Positions 25,580-35,300 of a DNA stretch of 64,000 nt are shown here, in pieces. The stretch spans positions 1 to 64,000 of the forward strand of contig JAFSTC010000058.1 of NCBI GenBank assembly GCA_017450705.1, read 5' to 3'. A program made the position numbers and the translations under genes. This DNA is from Lentisphaeria bacterium (GTDB taxonomy: Bacteria > Verrucomicrobiota > Lentisphaeria > Victivallales > Victivallaceae). Position 1 is the stretch's first letter. Every line of letters begins with the position of its first letter. The notes beneath the pieces were generated by a model. The model was given only the letters and a program-made list of their open reading frames with translations. It was not told the origin of the DNA and ran no database searches.

Positions 25580-26758
25580 TCAGAGGAAGGCCTTTACGAT
25601 CGGAAAAAAGTCCGCGTCGGCGGGCAGTTTCCTGACGCGGGGGTGATCCGGCAGACTGAGGGCGCCGTTGCCGGAGGCGAGGACGATCCCCCCCTCGTCC
25701 AGAAAGCGCGTCAGGCGGGCAGCCGTGAAATCCCGGCCGAAAAGATTTTTGTAGACCATTTCGTTCCCATGGGGGAAAATCAGCACGTCGAGATGCCGCA
25801 GCGCCTCGGTTTTGAGGGCCATGCGGTCGATGAAGCGCACATCCAGATCGGGCCTTTTGTCCAGCGCCAGCATGGCCTCGATGCAGTACTTGCCGACGAT
25901 CCCGGGGGAGAAGTAGCCGACCCGGAGGGGACGGAAATTCTTTTTGGGATAGACGGGCGTCGGCTTGACGCCGGTCACGGCGTAGACGCACCCCAGGGCG
26001 ATGGCATGGGTCGACTCGCAGGACTCCGGGTGGAAGCTGGTGGCGATGACTTTGCCCTTGCCGAACTGCCCGCGGATGACGGCGGGGGCGTCGTAGAAAT
26101 CGCCGCCCTGATTGTTGGCCCGGCGGATCGTGCTCTTGTAGACGCCCAGCACTTCTCCCCAACCCTCCCCCGACTGCGGACCGGGCTTGGAGATGGGCCC
26201 GTGGGAGTAACGCACCTGATAACGCCCGGGACGGATACCCATGAGTTTCGCGCCCTTTTCGGAGATCTCCGCCTGAAGCATCGCCGAATCGCCGCCGGCG
26301 CCGAGACGGTACACGAAGGGCAGCAGCCGAAGCCGGTCGGGTTTGTTGAGGGTGCAGTGGAATCCGGCGCAGGCCCCCACGTAAGCACCGCCCGCGGCGA
26401 CGAATTCGCGCACCTTTTCCATGCCCTCCGGGGTCATGGTCTCGCACTGCAGACGGCTGCTGCCGCCGGGAATGACCAACAGATCGAAGCGGCTCAATGC
26501 GCCGCCCTTGATGTCTTTGGCGTCGATGGGAGCAAACTCCAGCTGCGGGGAATAGGCCAGGAGCTGCGTCCAGAAGAGCACGCCGCTGCTGCGGCTGCCG
26601 TTATCCACGTAGAGGGCGGCCCGGATCCTGCGCCCGGGGGCCTGCGGCACGCTTTCCCGATCCGCTGTCTGCGGCTGCGAAACGGCGCATCCGGCGACCG
26701 GAAGGACCAGGGCGGCAAGGGCCAGCAGGCCGATCATCATTCTCTGCCACGATCTCAT
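25580..26758 (-). CDS. Lipoprotein with BPL_N (class I GATase-like) domain
   Basis: The 392-residue protein has a lipoprotein signal ending in the lipobox LPVAGC, so it is probably anchored in a membrane facing the periplasm. The first half is a GATase-like domain with LLVIPGGSSRLQ, the nucleophile elbow GACAGFH and a SFHPE His-Glu pair, as in the N-terminal amidase-like domain of biotin-protein ligase (BPL_N). The second half repeats the fold in degenerate form, with IFPHGNEM and SGNGAL where the Cys would be. It follows the AraC gene after 56 bases, with AAGGAAAA just before ATG. The substrate is unknown. Confidence 0.78.
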   Translation of the reverse strand: MRSWQRMMIGLLALAALVLPVAGCAVSQPQTADRESVPQAPGRRIRAALYVDNGSRSSGVLFWTQLLAYSPQLEFAPIDAKDIKGGALSRFDLLVIPGGSSRLQCETMTPEGMEKVREFVAAGGAYVGACAGFHCTLNKPDRLRLLPFVYRLGAGGDSAMLQAEISEKGAKLMGIRPGRYQVRYSHGPISKPGPQSGEGWGEVLGVYKSTIRRANNQGGDFYDAPAVIRGQFGKGKVIATSFHPESCESTHAIALGCVYAVTGVKPTPVYPKKNFRPLRVGYFSPGIVGKYCIEAMLALDKRPDLDVRFIDRMALKTEALRHLDVLIFPHGNEMVYKNLFGRDFTAARLTRFLDEGGIVLASGNGALSLPDHPRVRKLPADADFFPIVKAFL

Positions 26759-26814
26759 TTTTCCTTATTTCTCCTGCGTTGTGTTTTTCGCCGCAGGTGC
26801 GGCGGGGTGAAATT

Positions 26815-27702
26815 TTACTCCTGATAGCGCTGCTGATAGAGTTTGCGGTAGGCCTGAGGCGACTTGCCGCAGTCGGCGCGGAAAACGCTGCAAAGGTAAC
26901 TGGGTGTGTTGAAGCCCGTGAGCAGGGCGATCTGCGAAAGGGGCATGAGGGTCTCGATCAAAAGTTCGCTGACCCGGTCCAGCCTTGCCCGCTTGAGACA
27001 GGCGGAGGGGGTCATGCCGGTCTGCCGGAAAAAGAGTTCGCGAAACCGGACCTCGTGAAGCCCCGCCGCCGCGGCGATGTCCGAAACGCCGATGTCGCCC
27101 GCAAGATTGCGGTGGATGAATTCCATCGCCGCCCGGACCCGGGCGTCGCAGGGCCGGCTCCGATCCCGGACCAGCAGATCTTGAGCGGCCCAGTCCATCA
27201 TGAGATCGAAGACCTGAGCCGTGACCGACTTGCCCGCGGCCTCGCGGCTGACGCTTTTCAGCGCGACGGACCGTTCGAAGGCGCGGAAAAATCCTTCGGG
27301 GCCTCCGATGCGGAAAAAAGGCGTCCGGAGCGCCGTGAAGGGAGACGCCCCGGGATAGGTCCGCAGTTTCAGGTGGATGACGCAGACCGCCCCCCGTTCG
27401 CAGTCGGGCGCAAAAGACATGGCATGCCGGGTGTTTTCGGGCGCGGCGAAGCCCTCGCCTCCGCGCAAAACACGGGACGCATCGCCCGCGGTGCAGCGGA
27501 ACGCCCCCTCCCGCACGATCCAGAGAAGCGTGTCGTCGATCCGGCGGGGGGCGACCTCCCATGGCCTCTCCATGCGCCACATCGAGAAATTGAGCAGCGT
27601 CATGCGGATCTCCTGCTGGATGCGGAGAAAATCGTTCAGTGTTTTCTCCGGAAACAGGTCCTTCAGGTCGTCCTTGTACTCGTTTCCGTAAATCGTTCCC
27701 AT
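26815..27702 (-). CDS. AraC-family transcriptional regulator
   Basis: The 295-residue protein has a cupin-like N-terminal domain (LLWIVREGAFRC, GGEGFAAPENTRHAMSF) and the AraC HTH pair at the end (AAAAGLHEVRFRELFFRQTG and TGFNTPSYLCSVFRADCG, then SPQAYRKLYQ). GGGAG lies seven bases before the start. It is transcribed away from the sialidase operon at 27881 and ahead of the BPL_N lipoprotein gene, so it may control either or both. The effector cannot be deduced. Confidence 0.88.
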   Translation of the reverse strand: MGTIYGNEYKDDLKDLFPEKTLNDFLRIQQEIRMTLLNFSMWRMERPWEVAPRRIDDTLLWIVREGAFRCTAGDASRVLRGGEGFAAPENTRHAMSFAPDCERGAVCVIHLKLRTYPGASPFTALRTPFFRIGGPEGFFRAFERSVALKSVSREAAGKSVTAQVFDLMMDWAAQDLLVRDRSRPCDARVRAAMEFIHRNLAGDIGVSDIAAAAGLHEVRFRELFFRQTGMTPSACLKRARLDRVSELLIETLMPLSQIALLTGFNTPSYLCSVFRADCGKSPQAYRKLYQQRYQE

Positions 27703-27820
27703 GGCTGTCTCCCGCTAAAAGATACACGCCCCGGCGGCGGAAAGCAAGTCTTCCCGGCAAAAAAAGGGCCGTTTTTTTGGAAATCGTCGAAATTTGATAT
27801 AAATTGACTGTTTATTGATA

Positions 27821-27849
27821 TTGTTTTTCAACAAATTTCGGGGTATACT
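27821..27849 (+). promoter_or_regulatory. Promoter of the sialidase-pseudopilin operon
   Basis: TTGTTT (27821-27826), 17 bases, TATACT (27844-27849), 32 bases before the ATG at 27881. The preceding 60 bases are unusually AT-rich for this genome, as expected for a regulated promoter next to an AraC gene. Confidence 0.55.
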
Positions 27850-27880
27850 TTCCACGGTGTCAAATTGGAGCTGAAGGAAC

Positions 27881-29029
27881 ATGCCGACCCAAGAACCGTT
27901 CATCATCGATACGGCCCCGGGCGAAGCGTATTTTGAGCGCTTCCGCTTCTGGCAGGGGTGTCCCACGATTTTGCGGACGCCCGGCGGGCGGCTTTTCGCC
28001 GGGTGGTATTCCGGCGGCGTGGGCGAGCCGGATCCGGAAAATTACAATCTTCTCGTGCGCAGCGAAGACGGCGGCATGACGTGGCGTTCGCCCGAACTGG
28101 TGATCTCCGGCAGGCCCGAAGAAAACTACATCGCCATCGACATCCAGCTGTGGCTGGATCCCCGGGGCCGCATGTGGCTGTTTTTCGCCAAGATCTCCTG
28201 CGCGCCGGGAGCACAGCCCACCGACCCCGATCACTGGACCACCTGGGCCATGGTGTGCGCCGATCCCGACGCGGAAAAACTCACATGGAGCCGCCCCCGC
28301 TTCCTCGTGACGGGATTTCTGCGGACACAGCCCGCGGTGCTTTCCAACGGCGACTGGGTGATGTGCGCCTACGACCGCAGTTCCCAATACCTCTGCTATG
28401 CCCGGAGCCGCGACGGGGGGGAGACGTGGAAGCAATGCCGGGCGGCGGAACGCCTCTCCGACACCTTCGACGAAACCATGATCCTCGAAAGACGGGACTG
28501 CTCGCTTCTCATGTTCGCCCGGGACAAGGTGCCCCTTCTTGTCCGGACGACGTGCGGCGGTCTCGAGGGCAAGAACTGGGAAAAGGCGTCATACACCTCC
28601 CTTCTGAGCGGCTGTTCGCGGTTTTTCCTGCGGCGGCTCCGTTCGGGAAGGGTCCTGCTCATCCGCAACGACGCCGCCGCCGCGCGAACGAATCTCGTGG
28701 CCGAACTTTCGGAGGACGACGGGGAGACGTGGAAATACAGCCTTCTTCTGGATGCGGGGGATCCTCCCTTCCGTTCGGTCTCCTACCCCGACGCCGTGGA
28801 GACGCCCGACGGCGAAATCCTCGTGATCTACGATTCCGGGCGCAGGACCTTCAAGGAGATCCGCATGGCGCGGATCACCGAAGAAGACATCATGGCGGGA
28901 AAGCTCGTCGATTACTCGTCATACCTTGCCCGGATCATCAGCAAAGCGCCGGGGAAGCCTTACGACGAAGCGCTTTTCGAGAAGAAGAACGCCGCGTGGC
29001 AGAAATGGAAACAGACGATCGGCACCTGA
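27881..29029 (+). CDS. Sialidase-family (BNR/Asp-box) protein
   Basis: The 382-residue protein is a six-bladed-propeller sialidase-fold enzyme with Asp boxes SEDGGMTW, SRDGGETW and SEDDGETW. Near the N-terminus GCPTILRTPGGRLFAGWYSG is the common first-blade pattern of this family. It lacks a signal peptide and a recognisable arginine triad cannot be confirmed, so the sugar released need not be sialic acid; many relatives act on other glycans. It heads an operon with a pseudopilin (37 bases later), a DUF4838 protein and a GH42-like giant. AAGGAA precedes ATG. Confidence 0.78.
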   Translation: MPTQEPFIIDTAPGEAYFERFRFWQGCPTILRTPGGRLFAGWYSGGVGEPDPENYNLLVRSEDGGMTWRSPELVISGRPEENYIAIDIQLWLDPRGRMWLFFAKISCAPGAQPTDPDHWTTWAMVCADPDAEKLTWSRPRFLVTGFLRTQPAVLSNGDWVMCAYDRSSQYLCYARSRDGGETWKQCRAAERLSDTFDETMILERRDCSLLMFARDKVPLLVRTTCGGLEGKNWEKASYTSLLSGCSRFFLRRLRSGRVLLIRNDAAAARTNLVAELSEDDGETWKYSLLLDAGDPPFRSVSYPDAVETPDGEILVIYDSGRRTFKEIRMARITEEDIMAGKLVDYSSYLARIISKAPGKPYDEALFEKKNAAWQKWKQTIGT

Positions 29030-29065
29030 CCGTTCACACGTAATGAAAAAAAGAAAGGACAAAGT

Positions 29066-29836
29066 ATGAAAAAAACACACGCAAACGAAAAGTTCACGCT
29101 GATCGAGCTCCTGGTCGTGATCGCCATCATCGCGATTTTGGCCGCCATGCTCATGCCCGCGCTCCAGCAGGCTCGTCTGACGGCGGCCCGGGCATCGTGC
29201 CAGAGCAACGAGAAATCCATGGGGATGCATTTTTCGATGTACGAGGGCCATTACGGCCGTCTGCCCATGTCCCACTGGCAGATCAACACCTCGGACAACG
29301 CCTACAACTGGGCGTGGTACTCCTTCCTCTTCGGCGTTCGCAGAGCGGGCGTTCCGGAAAAATGGAGCAATCTGCGCAAGGACTGGCCCATCATGGTCTG
29401 TCCCGGCGATCCCCGGGGATTCGTGACCTGGTGTCTTCAAAGCTACTGGGGCTGCCGGACGACCATGGGCCGCCTGAAAGCCGACGGCACCTGGCAGGAC
29501 CTGGGCAACGGCAACAAGCAGCAGAATACGATCCAGGGCGTCCTCGCCCGCAGCTGCCGTCCGCCCTCGGGCACGCTCCTCGTCACCGACGGCGCATACG
29601 ACAAGAACGCCAGGTGCGACAACCCCACGGCCACCTACTGCGATTCCAACAGCGAATACACGGCGACCAACAGCGGCTTCATCCACGGTCTGGACAAGGA
29701 CATCAACACGAACCACAGGACCGGCGCCAATCACCTTTTCGCGGACGGTCACGTCCAGTTCCTGGACTACAAGTCGACCTCCAATTACCGGGTGAAATAC
29801 TGGTCCAATCACCCCGACTACAAAGGCAAATACTGA
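29066..29836 (+). CDS. Prepilin-type pseudopilin with H-X9-DG motif
   Basis: The 256-residue protein has a short leader (KKTHANEK) and [20 protein letters not shown], then [19 protein letters not shown]. The end carries [16 protein letters not shown], an exact H-X9-DG motif. It is closely related in its first 80 residues to the tandem pair at 39326 and 40133. Like them it precedes a DUF4838 gene directly, with only ten bases between. AGAAAGGAC is the ribosome site. It should be processed by a prepilin peptidase and inserted or assembled by a type II/IV-like machinery encoded elsewhere. Confidence 0.92.
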   Translation: MKKTHANEKFTLIELLVVIAIIAILAAMLMPALQQARLTAARASCQSNEKSMGMHFSMYEGHYGRLPMSHWQINTSDNAYNWAWYSFLFGVRRAGVPEKWSNLRKDWPIMVCPGDPRGFVTWCLQSYWGCRTTMGRLKADGTWQDLGNGNKQQNTIQGVLARSCRPPSGTLLVTDGAYDKNARCDNPTATYCDSNSEYTATNSGFIHGLDKDINTNHRTGANHLFADGHVQFLDYKSTSNYRVKYWSNHPDYKGKY

Positions 29837-29846
29837 CGGTGCCACG

Positions 29847-32291
29847 ATGAAGAAAATTCTCGTCTCGGCGTTGCTGTTCGGAGGGATCTCCCTGCTCTGG
29901 GGACTGGACCTCGCTTCCGGAGGGAAAGCCTGTGTCCGCATCGTGGTCGATCCCGGCGCGGAGCGTCTCGAAAAGATGGCCGCCGCGGACCTGAAAATTT
30001 TTCTCGAAGAGATGACGGGGGCCAAGTTCGAAATCATCCCCGAGGACCGGGCCGACAAGTCCGGCCCCCGCGCCATCTATCTCGGAGGAACGAAGTTCGC
30101 CGCGGAAAACGGTTTCCCCCGATCCTCGCTGAAAGATGAGGAGTGGGTCCTCAAAACCGTCGGGAATGACCTCATCGTTACGGGGGCCCCGCCCGTCGGG
30201 ACCTTCTACGGCGTCTGGGATCTGCTCAACAGACTGGGCGTCTACGTCCTGGCTCCGGAGGCCAACGTCGTCCCGAAGAAAAAGGACGTCTCCATCGGGA
30301 CTCTGGACGTCCGCCGGCAACCGGCCTTCATGGGGAGGATGCTCTTCACCGACGTCCCGGTCGAGCAGACCATGGCCGGCATTTCGGAGGAGGTGAAGGA
30401 CATTTTCAATTTGTTCACCCTCAGGACCGGCGTCAACCACTGGGAGACCCACCGGCTGACCCCGCTCTACATCGGCCGCTACTACCGGTCGCCGAAGCGC
30501 CTTTCCAGACTGCTCTGCCACACGCTCTGCAAGTACGTCGACCCGAAAAAATATTTCAAGGACCATCCGGAATACTTTGCCATGAACGAAAAGGGCGAGC
30601 GTTTCTGCCCACCGTTCCCCTACATCAGGGAGGGGTCCCTCTGTATGTCCAACCCCGCCGTGGCGCAGATCACGCTGGACTCCCTGCGGGAGATGATCCG
30701 CGAGGACCGCGCGGGGAAAAAGGAGGGCGACTGGCCCATCCGCTACGACCTCTCCATTTTGGACAATATGCCCTATGTCTGCAAATGCCCGGAGTGCACG
30801 AAAATCAGCCGGGAGGAGGAGTCCGAATGCGGCCTTTTCCTGCGCTACGTCAACTTCGTCGCCGACGCCATTGCGAAGGAATATCCGGATGTCCTGATTA
30901 AGATCTCAGCCTACTCGGCTGTCCGCAAGGTGCCGAAGATCACCCGTCCGGCGAAAAACATCATCGTCTCCGTTTCGGATGAATTTCCCCAGTCCGACGC
31001 CTTCCGCCCGCTGACGCACCCCATAAACAGCCACCGTCTCAAGGCCCTGACGGACTGGGCCGCCGTCAGCGCGCATATTGCCGTCGGCGACTACTGGAAC
31101 ATGGGCCGCAGATACTTCAATCCGCCCCGGACGGAAGTGGTGCTGGACGCCGTCAAGCCCGATCTCGAACTCTTCAAAAAGCTGGGGGGCATGGGACTTT
31201 TCATCGAGTACGAACGGGACATCGTCGTGCCTCAGCCCTTCTACGATCTGCACGTTTTCGTCGGGACGCAGCTCATGATGGATCTCGACCGCGACGTGGA
31301 GAAACTCGTCGATATTTTTCTGGAAGGCTATTACGGGAAGGAGGCGGCGCCCGCCCTGCGGGAATATCTGGACGAACTCCGCCGGGGGGTCAAAACACAT
31401 CCCGGCCGCCAGACCGTCCTCTCCCCCGGACGCTGGCACTTCTACAACGCGAAATTCGCGCTCAGGAATTACCTCAAACTCAAGAAAGCGGCTTCTCTGT
31501 ATCCCGAAGGCAGTCCCTTCCGCCGCAGGATCGAGGAAAACATGATCTCGCTCATCTGGTGCTCTCTTCTCAGCCGCCGCGAGTTCCGCGCCGAATTCAA
31601 AAAAGCCGGCATCGACATCGACAGCCTGATCCCGGAATGCAAGCGCTTCGTCGACGCCTACATCCATCGCTGGGGCGCGAAAAAACCGGTCCGGGCGCTG
31701 AAGAATTTCCGCGACCGCTTCGGCATGATCGAAAGCAATCTGCCCAGGCCGGCAAAATTCAAGAATGTGCCGGAGGAGAACATCCGCATCGCGGGGACCA
31801 TGTTCGCCAGCCCCTACACGCACATGGGAGCCGCGGTCGTGGACGATCCCGACTCCATCACCGGCAAGGCGATGCGCTCCTTCGGGCCGTCGGAGGAGTA
31901 CCACCGCATCGACAAGATCCGGCTCAAGCCCGGGTTCCGGCTCTCGCCCCGCAAGTACTGTCTGGGCAACAGCGCAGGGAAAAAGGATTCCATCTCGCTG
32001 ACGCTGAAGGACGAAGACATCGCCAAAGATGAAAAGTACCACTGGTACCGGCTGCCCGGCAAACTCGACCTCAGCGAAAAGGTCTGGTTCTGGGGACAGT
32101 GCTGGGCGATCCAGTTCAAAATGAGTTCCTTCTACGTCCTCTCCGACGGCGTGGCGGACAACAATGTCTGGAACTGCTGGTTCTCGGCAAAATTCACCGG
32201 TCCCGCCTACGTGCCCGGCTCGAAAAAAAAGAACGCCGTTTACGTGGACATGATCGTCCTGACCCGTCCGGGAACCGGAGGGATCGAATAA
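29847..32291 (+). CDS. Secreted DUF4838 protein, putative glycosidase (copy 1)
   Basis: The 814-residue protein begins with a signal peptide (KKILVSALLFGGISLLWGLDL). The N-terminal domain shows the GH20/GH67-type b-domain pattern: LEKMAAADLKIFLEEMTGAKFEI, then KTVGNDLIVTG and VGTFYGVWDLLNRLGVYVL. The central part is a DUF4838 TIM-barrel-like region with CMSNPAV, KCPECTKISREEESECG, a cluster CKC..C typical of this family, and IKISAYSAVRKVPK. Family members are suspected glycoside hydrolases. The whole length is alignable with the paralogue at 40953. It is in the sialidase operon, and the next gene starts 21 bases downstream. Confidence 0.82.
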   Translation: MKKILVSALLFGGISLLWGLDLASGGKACVRIVVDPGAERLEKMAAADLKIFLEEMTGAKFEIIPEDRADKSGPRAIYLGGTKFAAENGFPRSSLKDEEWVLKTVGNDLIVTGAPPVGTFYGVWDLLNRLGVYVLAPEANVVPKKKDVSIGTLDVRRQPAFMGRMLFTDVPVEQTMAGISEEVKDIFNLFTLRTGVNHWETHRLTPLYIGRYYRSPKRLSRLLCHTLCKYVDPKKYFKDHPEYFAMNEKGERFCPPFPYIREGSLCMSNPAVAQITLDSLREMIREDRAGKKEGDWPIRYDLSILDNMPYVCKCPECTKISREEESECGLFLRYVNFVADAIAKEYPDVLIKISAYSAVRKVPKITRPAKNIIVSVSDEFPQSDAFRPLTHPINSHRLKALTDWAAVSAHIAVGDYWNMGRRYFNPPRTEVVLDAVKPDLELFKKLGGMGLFIEYERDIVVPQPFYDLHVFVGTQLMMDLDRDVEKLVDIFLEGYYGKEAAPALREYLDELRRGVKTHPGRQTVLSPGRWHFYNAKFALRNYLKLKKAASLYPEGSPFRRRIEENMISLIWCSLLSRREFRAEFKKAGIDIDSLIPECKRFVDAYIHRWGAKKPVRALKNFRDRFGMIESNLPRPAKFKNVPEENIRIAGTMFASPYTHMGAAVVDDPDSITGKAMRSFGPSEEYHRIDKIRLKPGFRLSPRKYCLGNSAGKKDSISLTLKDEDIAKDEKYHWYRLPGKLDLSEKVWFWGQCWAIQFKMSSFYVLSDGVADNNVWNCWFSAKFTGPAYVPGSKKKNAVYVDMIVLTRPGTGGIE

Positions 32292-32312
32292 AAAAAGAGG
32301 GAGAAAACGGTA

Positions 32313-35300
32313 ATGCGGCTCGTGACGATCCTTTTCGCGATGGCGATCCTTTCCGGTCTTGCGGCTCCCGCGGCCGACTTTTTCAGCTGCGGTTTCGCGG
32401 AGATGACGGCCCGGAACGGCTCCCGGAGCGTGACGCCGTATTGTTACGGCGCTCCCGCTTCCCACGCCGCCGCAACGGGCGGACGCGGCGCGCTCTTCGC
32501 CATGGAAAAACTGGAGGATTTCAGGAAGATCACGGGAAAATCCCCCGACGCCCCCCTCCCCGCCGTCGTCTACCGGAACTTGAAGGATTTTCCCGAAACC
32601 GGGTTCTGCGAGCTGGAAGTCACCCCCTTCTTCAATCAAACCTGCGCCTACAGAAAACCCAAAAAAGGTAACGAAAAGTTCATCCATTACGGCATTTTCT
32701 CGCTGAACGGTCCGGAAAAATCCTCCCTCGCCCTGTACATCGCCAACGGCAAACTCTCGGCGCGCTTCATCTTTTCCGGCGGCGGCCGGGCGGTGCTGAA
32801 CTACCCCGTCCGTTTCTGGAAAAAGGGCCGAAGCAAAAAAATAACCGTCGTCTGGGGGAAGAACGAGCAAAAACTCTATGTGGACGGGAAACTCGCTCAG
32901 GCGGCGGCCGCCCCCGGCGAACTGGGGCGCTTCACCTCTCTCGAACTGGGCGGGCACGGTCCCGACTTGAGTCTCCAGGGCGTGATCCGCAGCATCAGGA
33001 TCGCATCAGGGCTCCCCGCCGTGACGGATGCAAGGTCGGCTGATCCTGAGATCGCACTTGACGCAAAACTTCTCCGCGACTGGACCGTAAAAGAGGGTCC
33101 CCTCGAAGCCGCGCCGCGGGACAAGGGCATCGTGTTCACCTATGGCGGGGGCCGGGAGAGACCTGTGACGGCCGTCCTTGCCAAACCGGCCGCCGTCGAG
33201 CCCGGGACATTCGTCCGGCTGGACCTCAAACTTTTCAAGCACCGCTGGTCCTTCGGATCGAAAATGCAGATTTTCGTCGAATTCACCGACAAATCGGGCC
33301 GGACATGCGAGCGGCTCGTCATCGACAGGAGCAACGTCGACGACGCCTACCGCCCCATGGACTTCGAGGAACTGGCTTCTCCCATCGGGATCGGCCTCGA
33401 TCTGGACTACTTCAACTACTTCCGCGTCCCGGCGGGATGCACGGGACTGCGCCTCGCCGCCGAGTTCTCCGGCAATCCCTGCGAAGCGGAGATCAAAAGT
33501 CTGCGTCTCTTCGAAACGGACCCCGCCTTCGAGCCGTGGTTCAGCCAGCCTGAAAAGGGGGAACAGCTGGCCTTCGACCGCTCCCCCGCCGTCTCCGACG
33601 CCCGGGCGCGGGAGATTTTGAAGGCGCGGAAAAAAGCCGTTTCTTCCCTCGTCCGGAACAAGGACCGCGTGGAGTGGTGCATCGACGGCAAAAAAGTCCC
33701 GCCCGCGATCTTCCACAACACCACGAGCGACACCCATCTTCTGGCGTCGGAATTTTATCCGGCGGGGTACCGGCTCTTCACCTCGGCGGTCATTCTGGGC
33801 CGCTCGGTCTACCGCCGCCCCTACACCCAGACGTGGCGGGAGGACGGGTCTTTCGACCTCAAAGCCATGGAGGAGGCCGTGCTGCGGGTCATCCGCGAGG
33901 CCCCCGATGCACATGTCGTCCTCAATCTGCTGGTGATCCCCAACGCCCTGTGGCTCAAGGAGAACCGCTCCGAACTGCGGACCCTGCCCGACGGGACGCC
34001 GGGCCTCATCCGGGGGTGGCACTATCTTGCGGCGGGCTCCCGGGAGTTCCCCACGGCCGTCGGAGAGAGCTGGAGCCCCTCCTTCCACTCCCGGAAATAC
34101 CGGAAGGACATCGCCGAAGTGCTGGAAAAGCTCATGCGCGAGTTCGAAAAGACGCCCGCCGCCAACGCCGTGGTCGGCGTCTACATCACGGGGGGCGACG
34201 ACATCCAGTTCCGGGCGCCCCGGGAACCGGACTTTTCGCCCGCGGCCCGGCCCGCGTTCCGCGCCTTCCTGCTGGAAAAGTACGGAAGCAGTGCCGCTAT
34301 CGCCAAAGCGTGGCGCAAAGAAAAGTTCTCGTGGGACGATGTCGTCATCCCCTCGAAGGAACGGTTGACCGCGCCGGGGAAGGCTTGTTTTTCGGGCGTC
34401 GGCCCCTGTCTTGAAAGCGACTACCTTGAATTCGTCTCCTCGGAGTGCGCCGAACTCAAAACCGCTATCCGCGCCGGGGTGAAGCGGGGCGCGCCCCGGT
34501 TGCTGACGGGGGGCTACGACAACGCCATGAGCCTCGCCGGTTCGACGCTGTTCGGCGGCGGCCGCATGGCCATGGAAAAGATCATATCCGACCCCGCCTG
34601 CGACTTTCTCATCTCCCTGCCGCCCTATGGACGCCAGCGGGACGAATGTACGATCCCCATGGGCCTCAAGGCCTACACCGGCTCCATGCGGCTCCATAAG
34701 AAACTGATCGTAAGCGAAATGGATATCCGCAACCCCGCCCAGCCCCCGCTGGTGTGGTGGAATCGGAGCCGCAACTGGCAGGCCGTCCACAACAGCTGGA
34801 CCTTCCGGCAGTTCCTGAACCTCAACGCGGGCTACGCCGCGGCCTGGGGCGGCATGTTCCACGTCTACCCTCTCGGCGGAAAAGTCTGGTACAGCACGCC
34901 GGAAGCCGTTGACGCCTGGCGCAAGGCGCTGGCCGTGGCCGCCGCCGCGCCGGGGGAAACGCCGGGAAGCGACTCCATCGCCTGGGTCAACGACGACCGG
35001 TACTGCGACTTTTTCCCGATCTCTCCCGAGGGGCACTATCTTGCCGGCGGCTGGAACCGCAACATCTGCGCGGCGCTGTGGTCAAGTCAGGTGCGCTTCG
35101 ACGCCTATCTGCCGAAAGACCTCTTCCACCCCGATTTCAAAGCTCCGCGGATCCTTCTTTTGGGCAATGCCATGACGCTTCCGCCCGAAACGATCTCCCG
35201 GATCCGGAAGCGTTTCCTGCGCGAGGGAAGGACCCTCATCTGGTCCGGCATGCCGGGGAGTCTTTCGGGCGCGCCGCTTGCCGACATCTCCCGGGCGGTC

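Noticed and set aside
27715-27966. Minus-strand 83-codon frame over the sialidase promoter
   Set aside because: It covers the promoter and start of the sialidase-like gene, has no ribosome site and resembles no protein.
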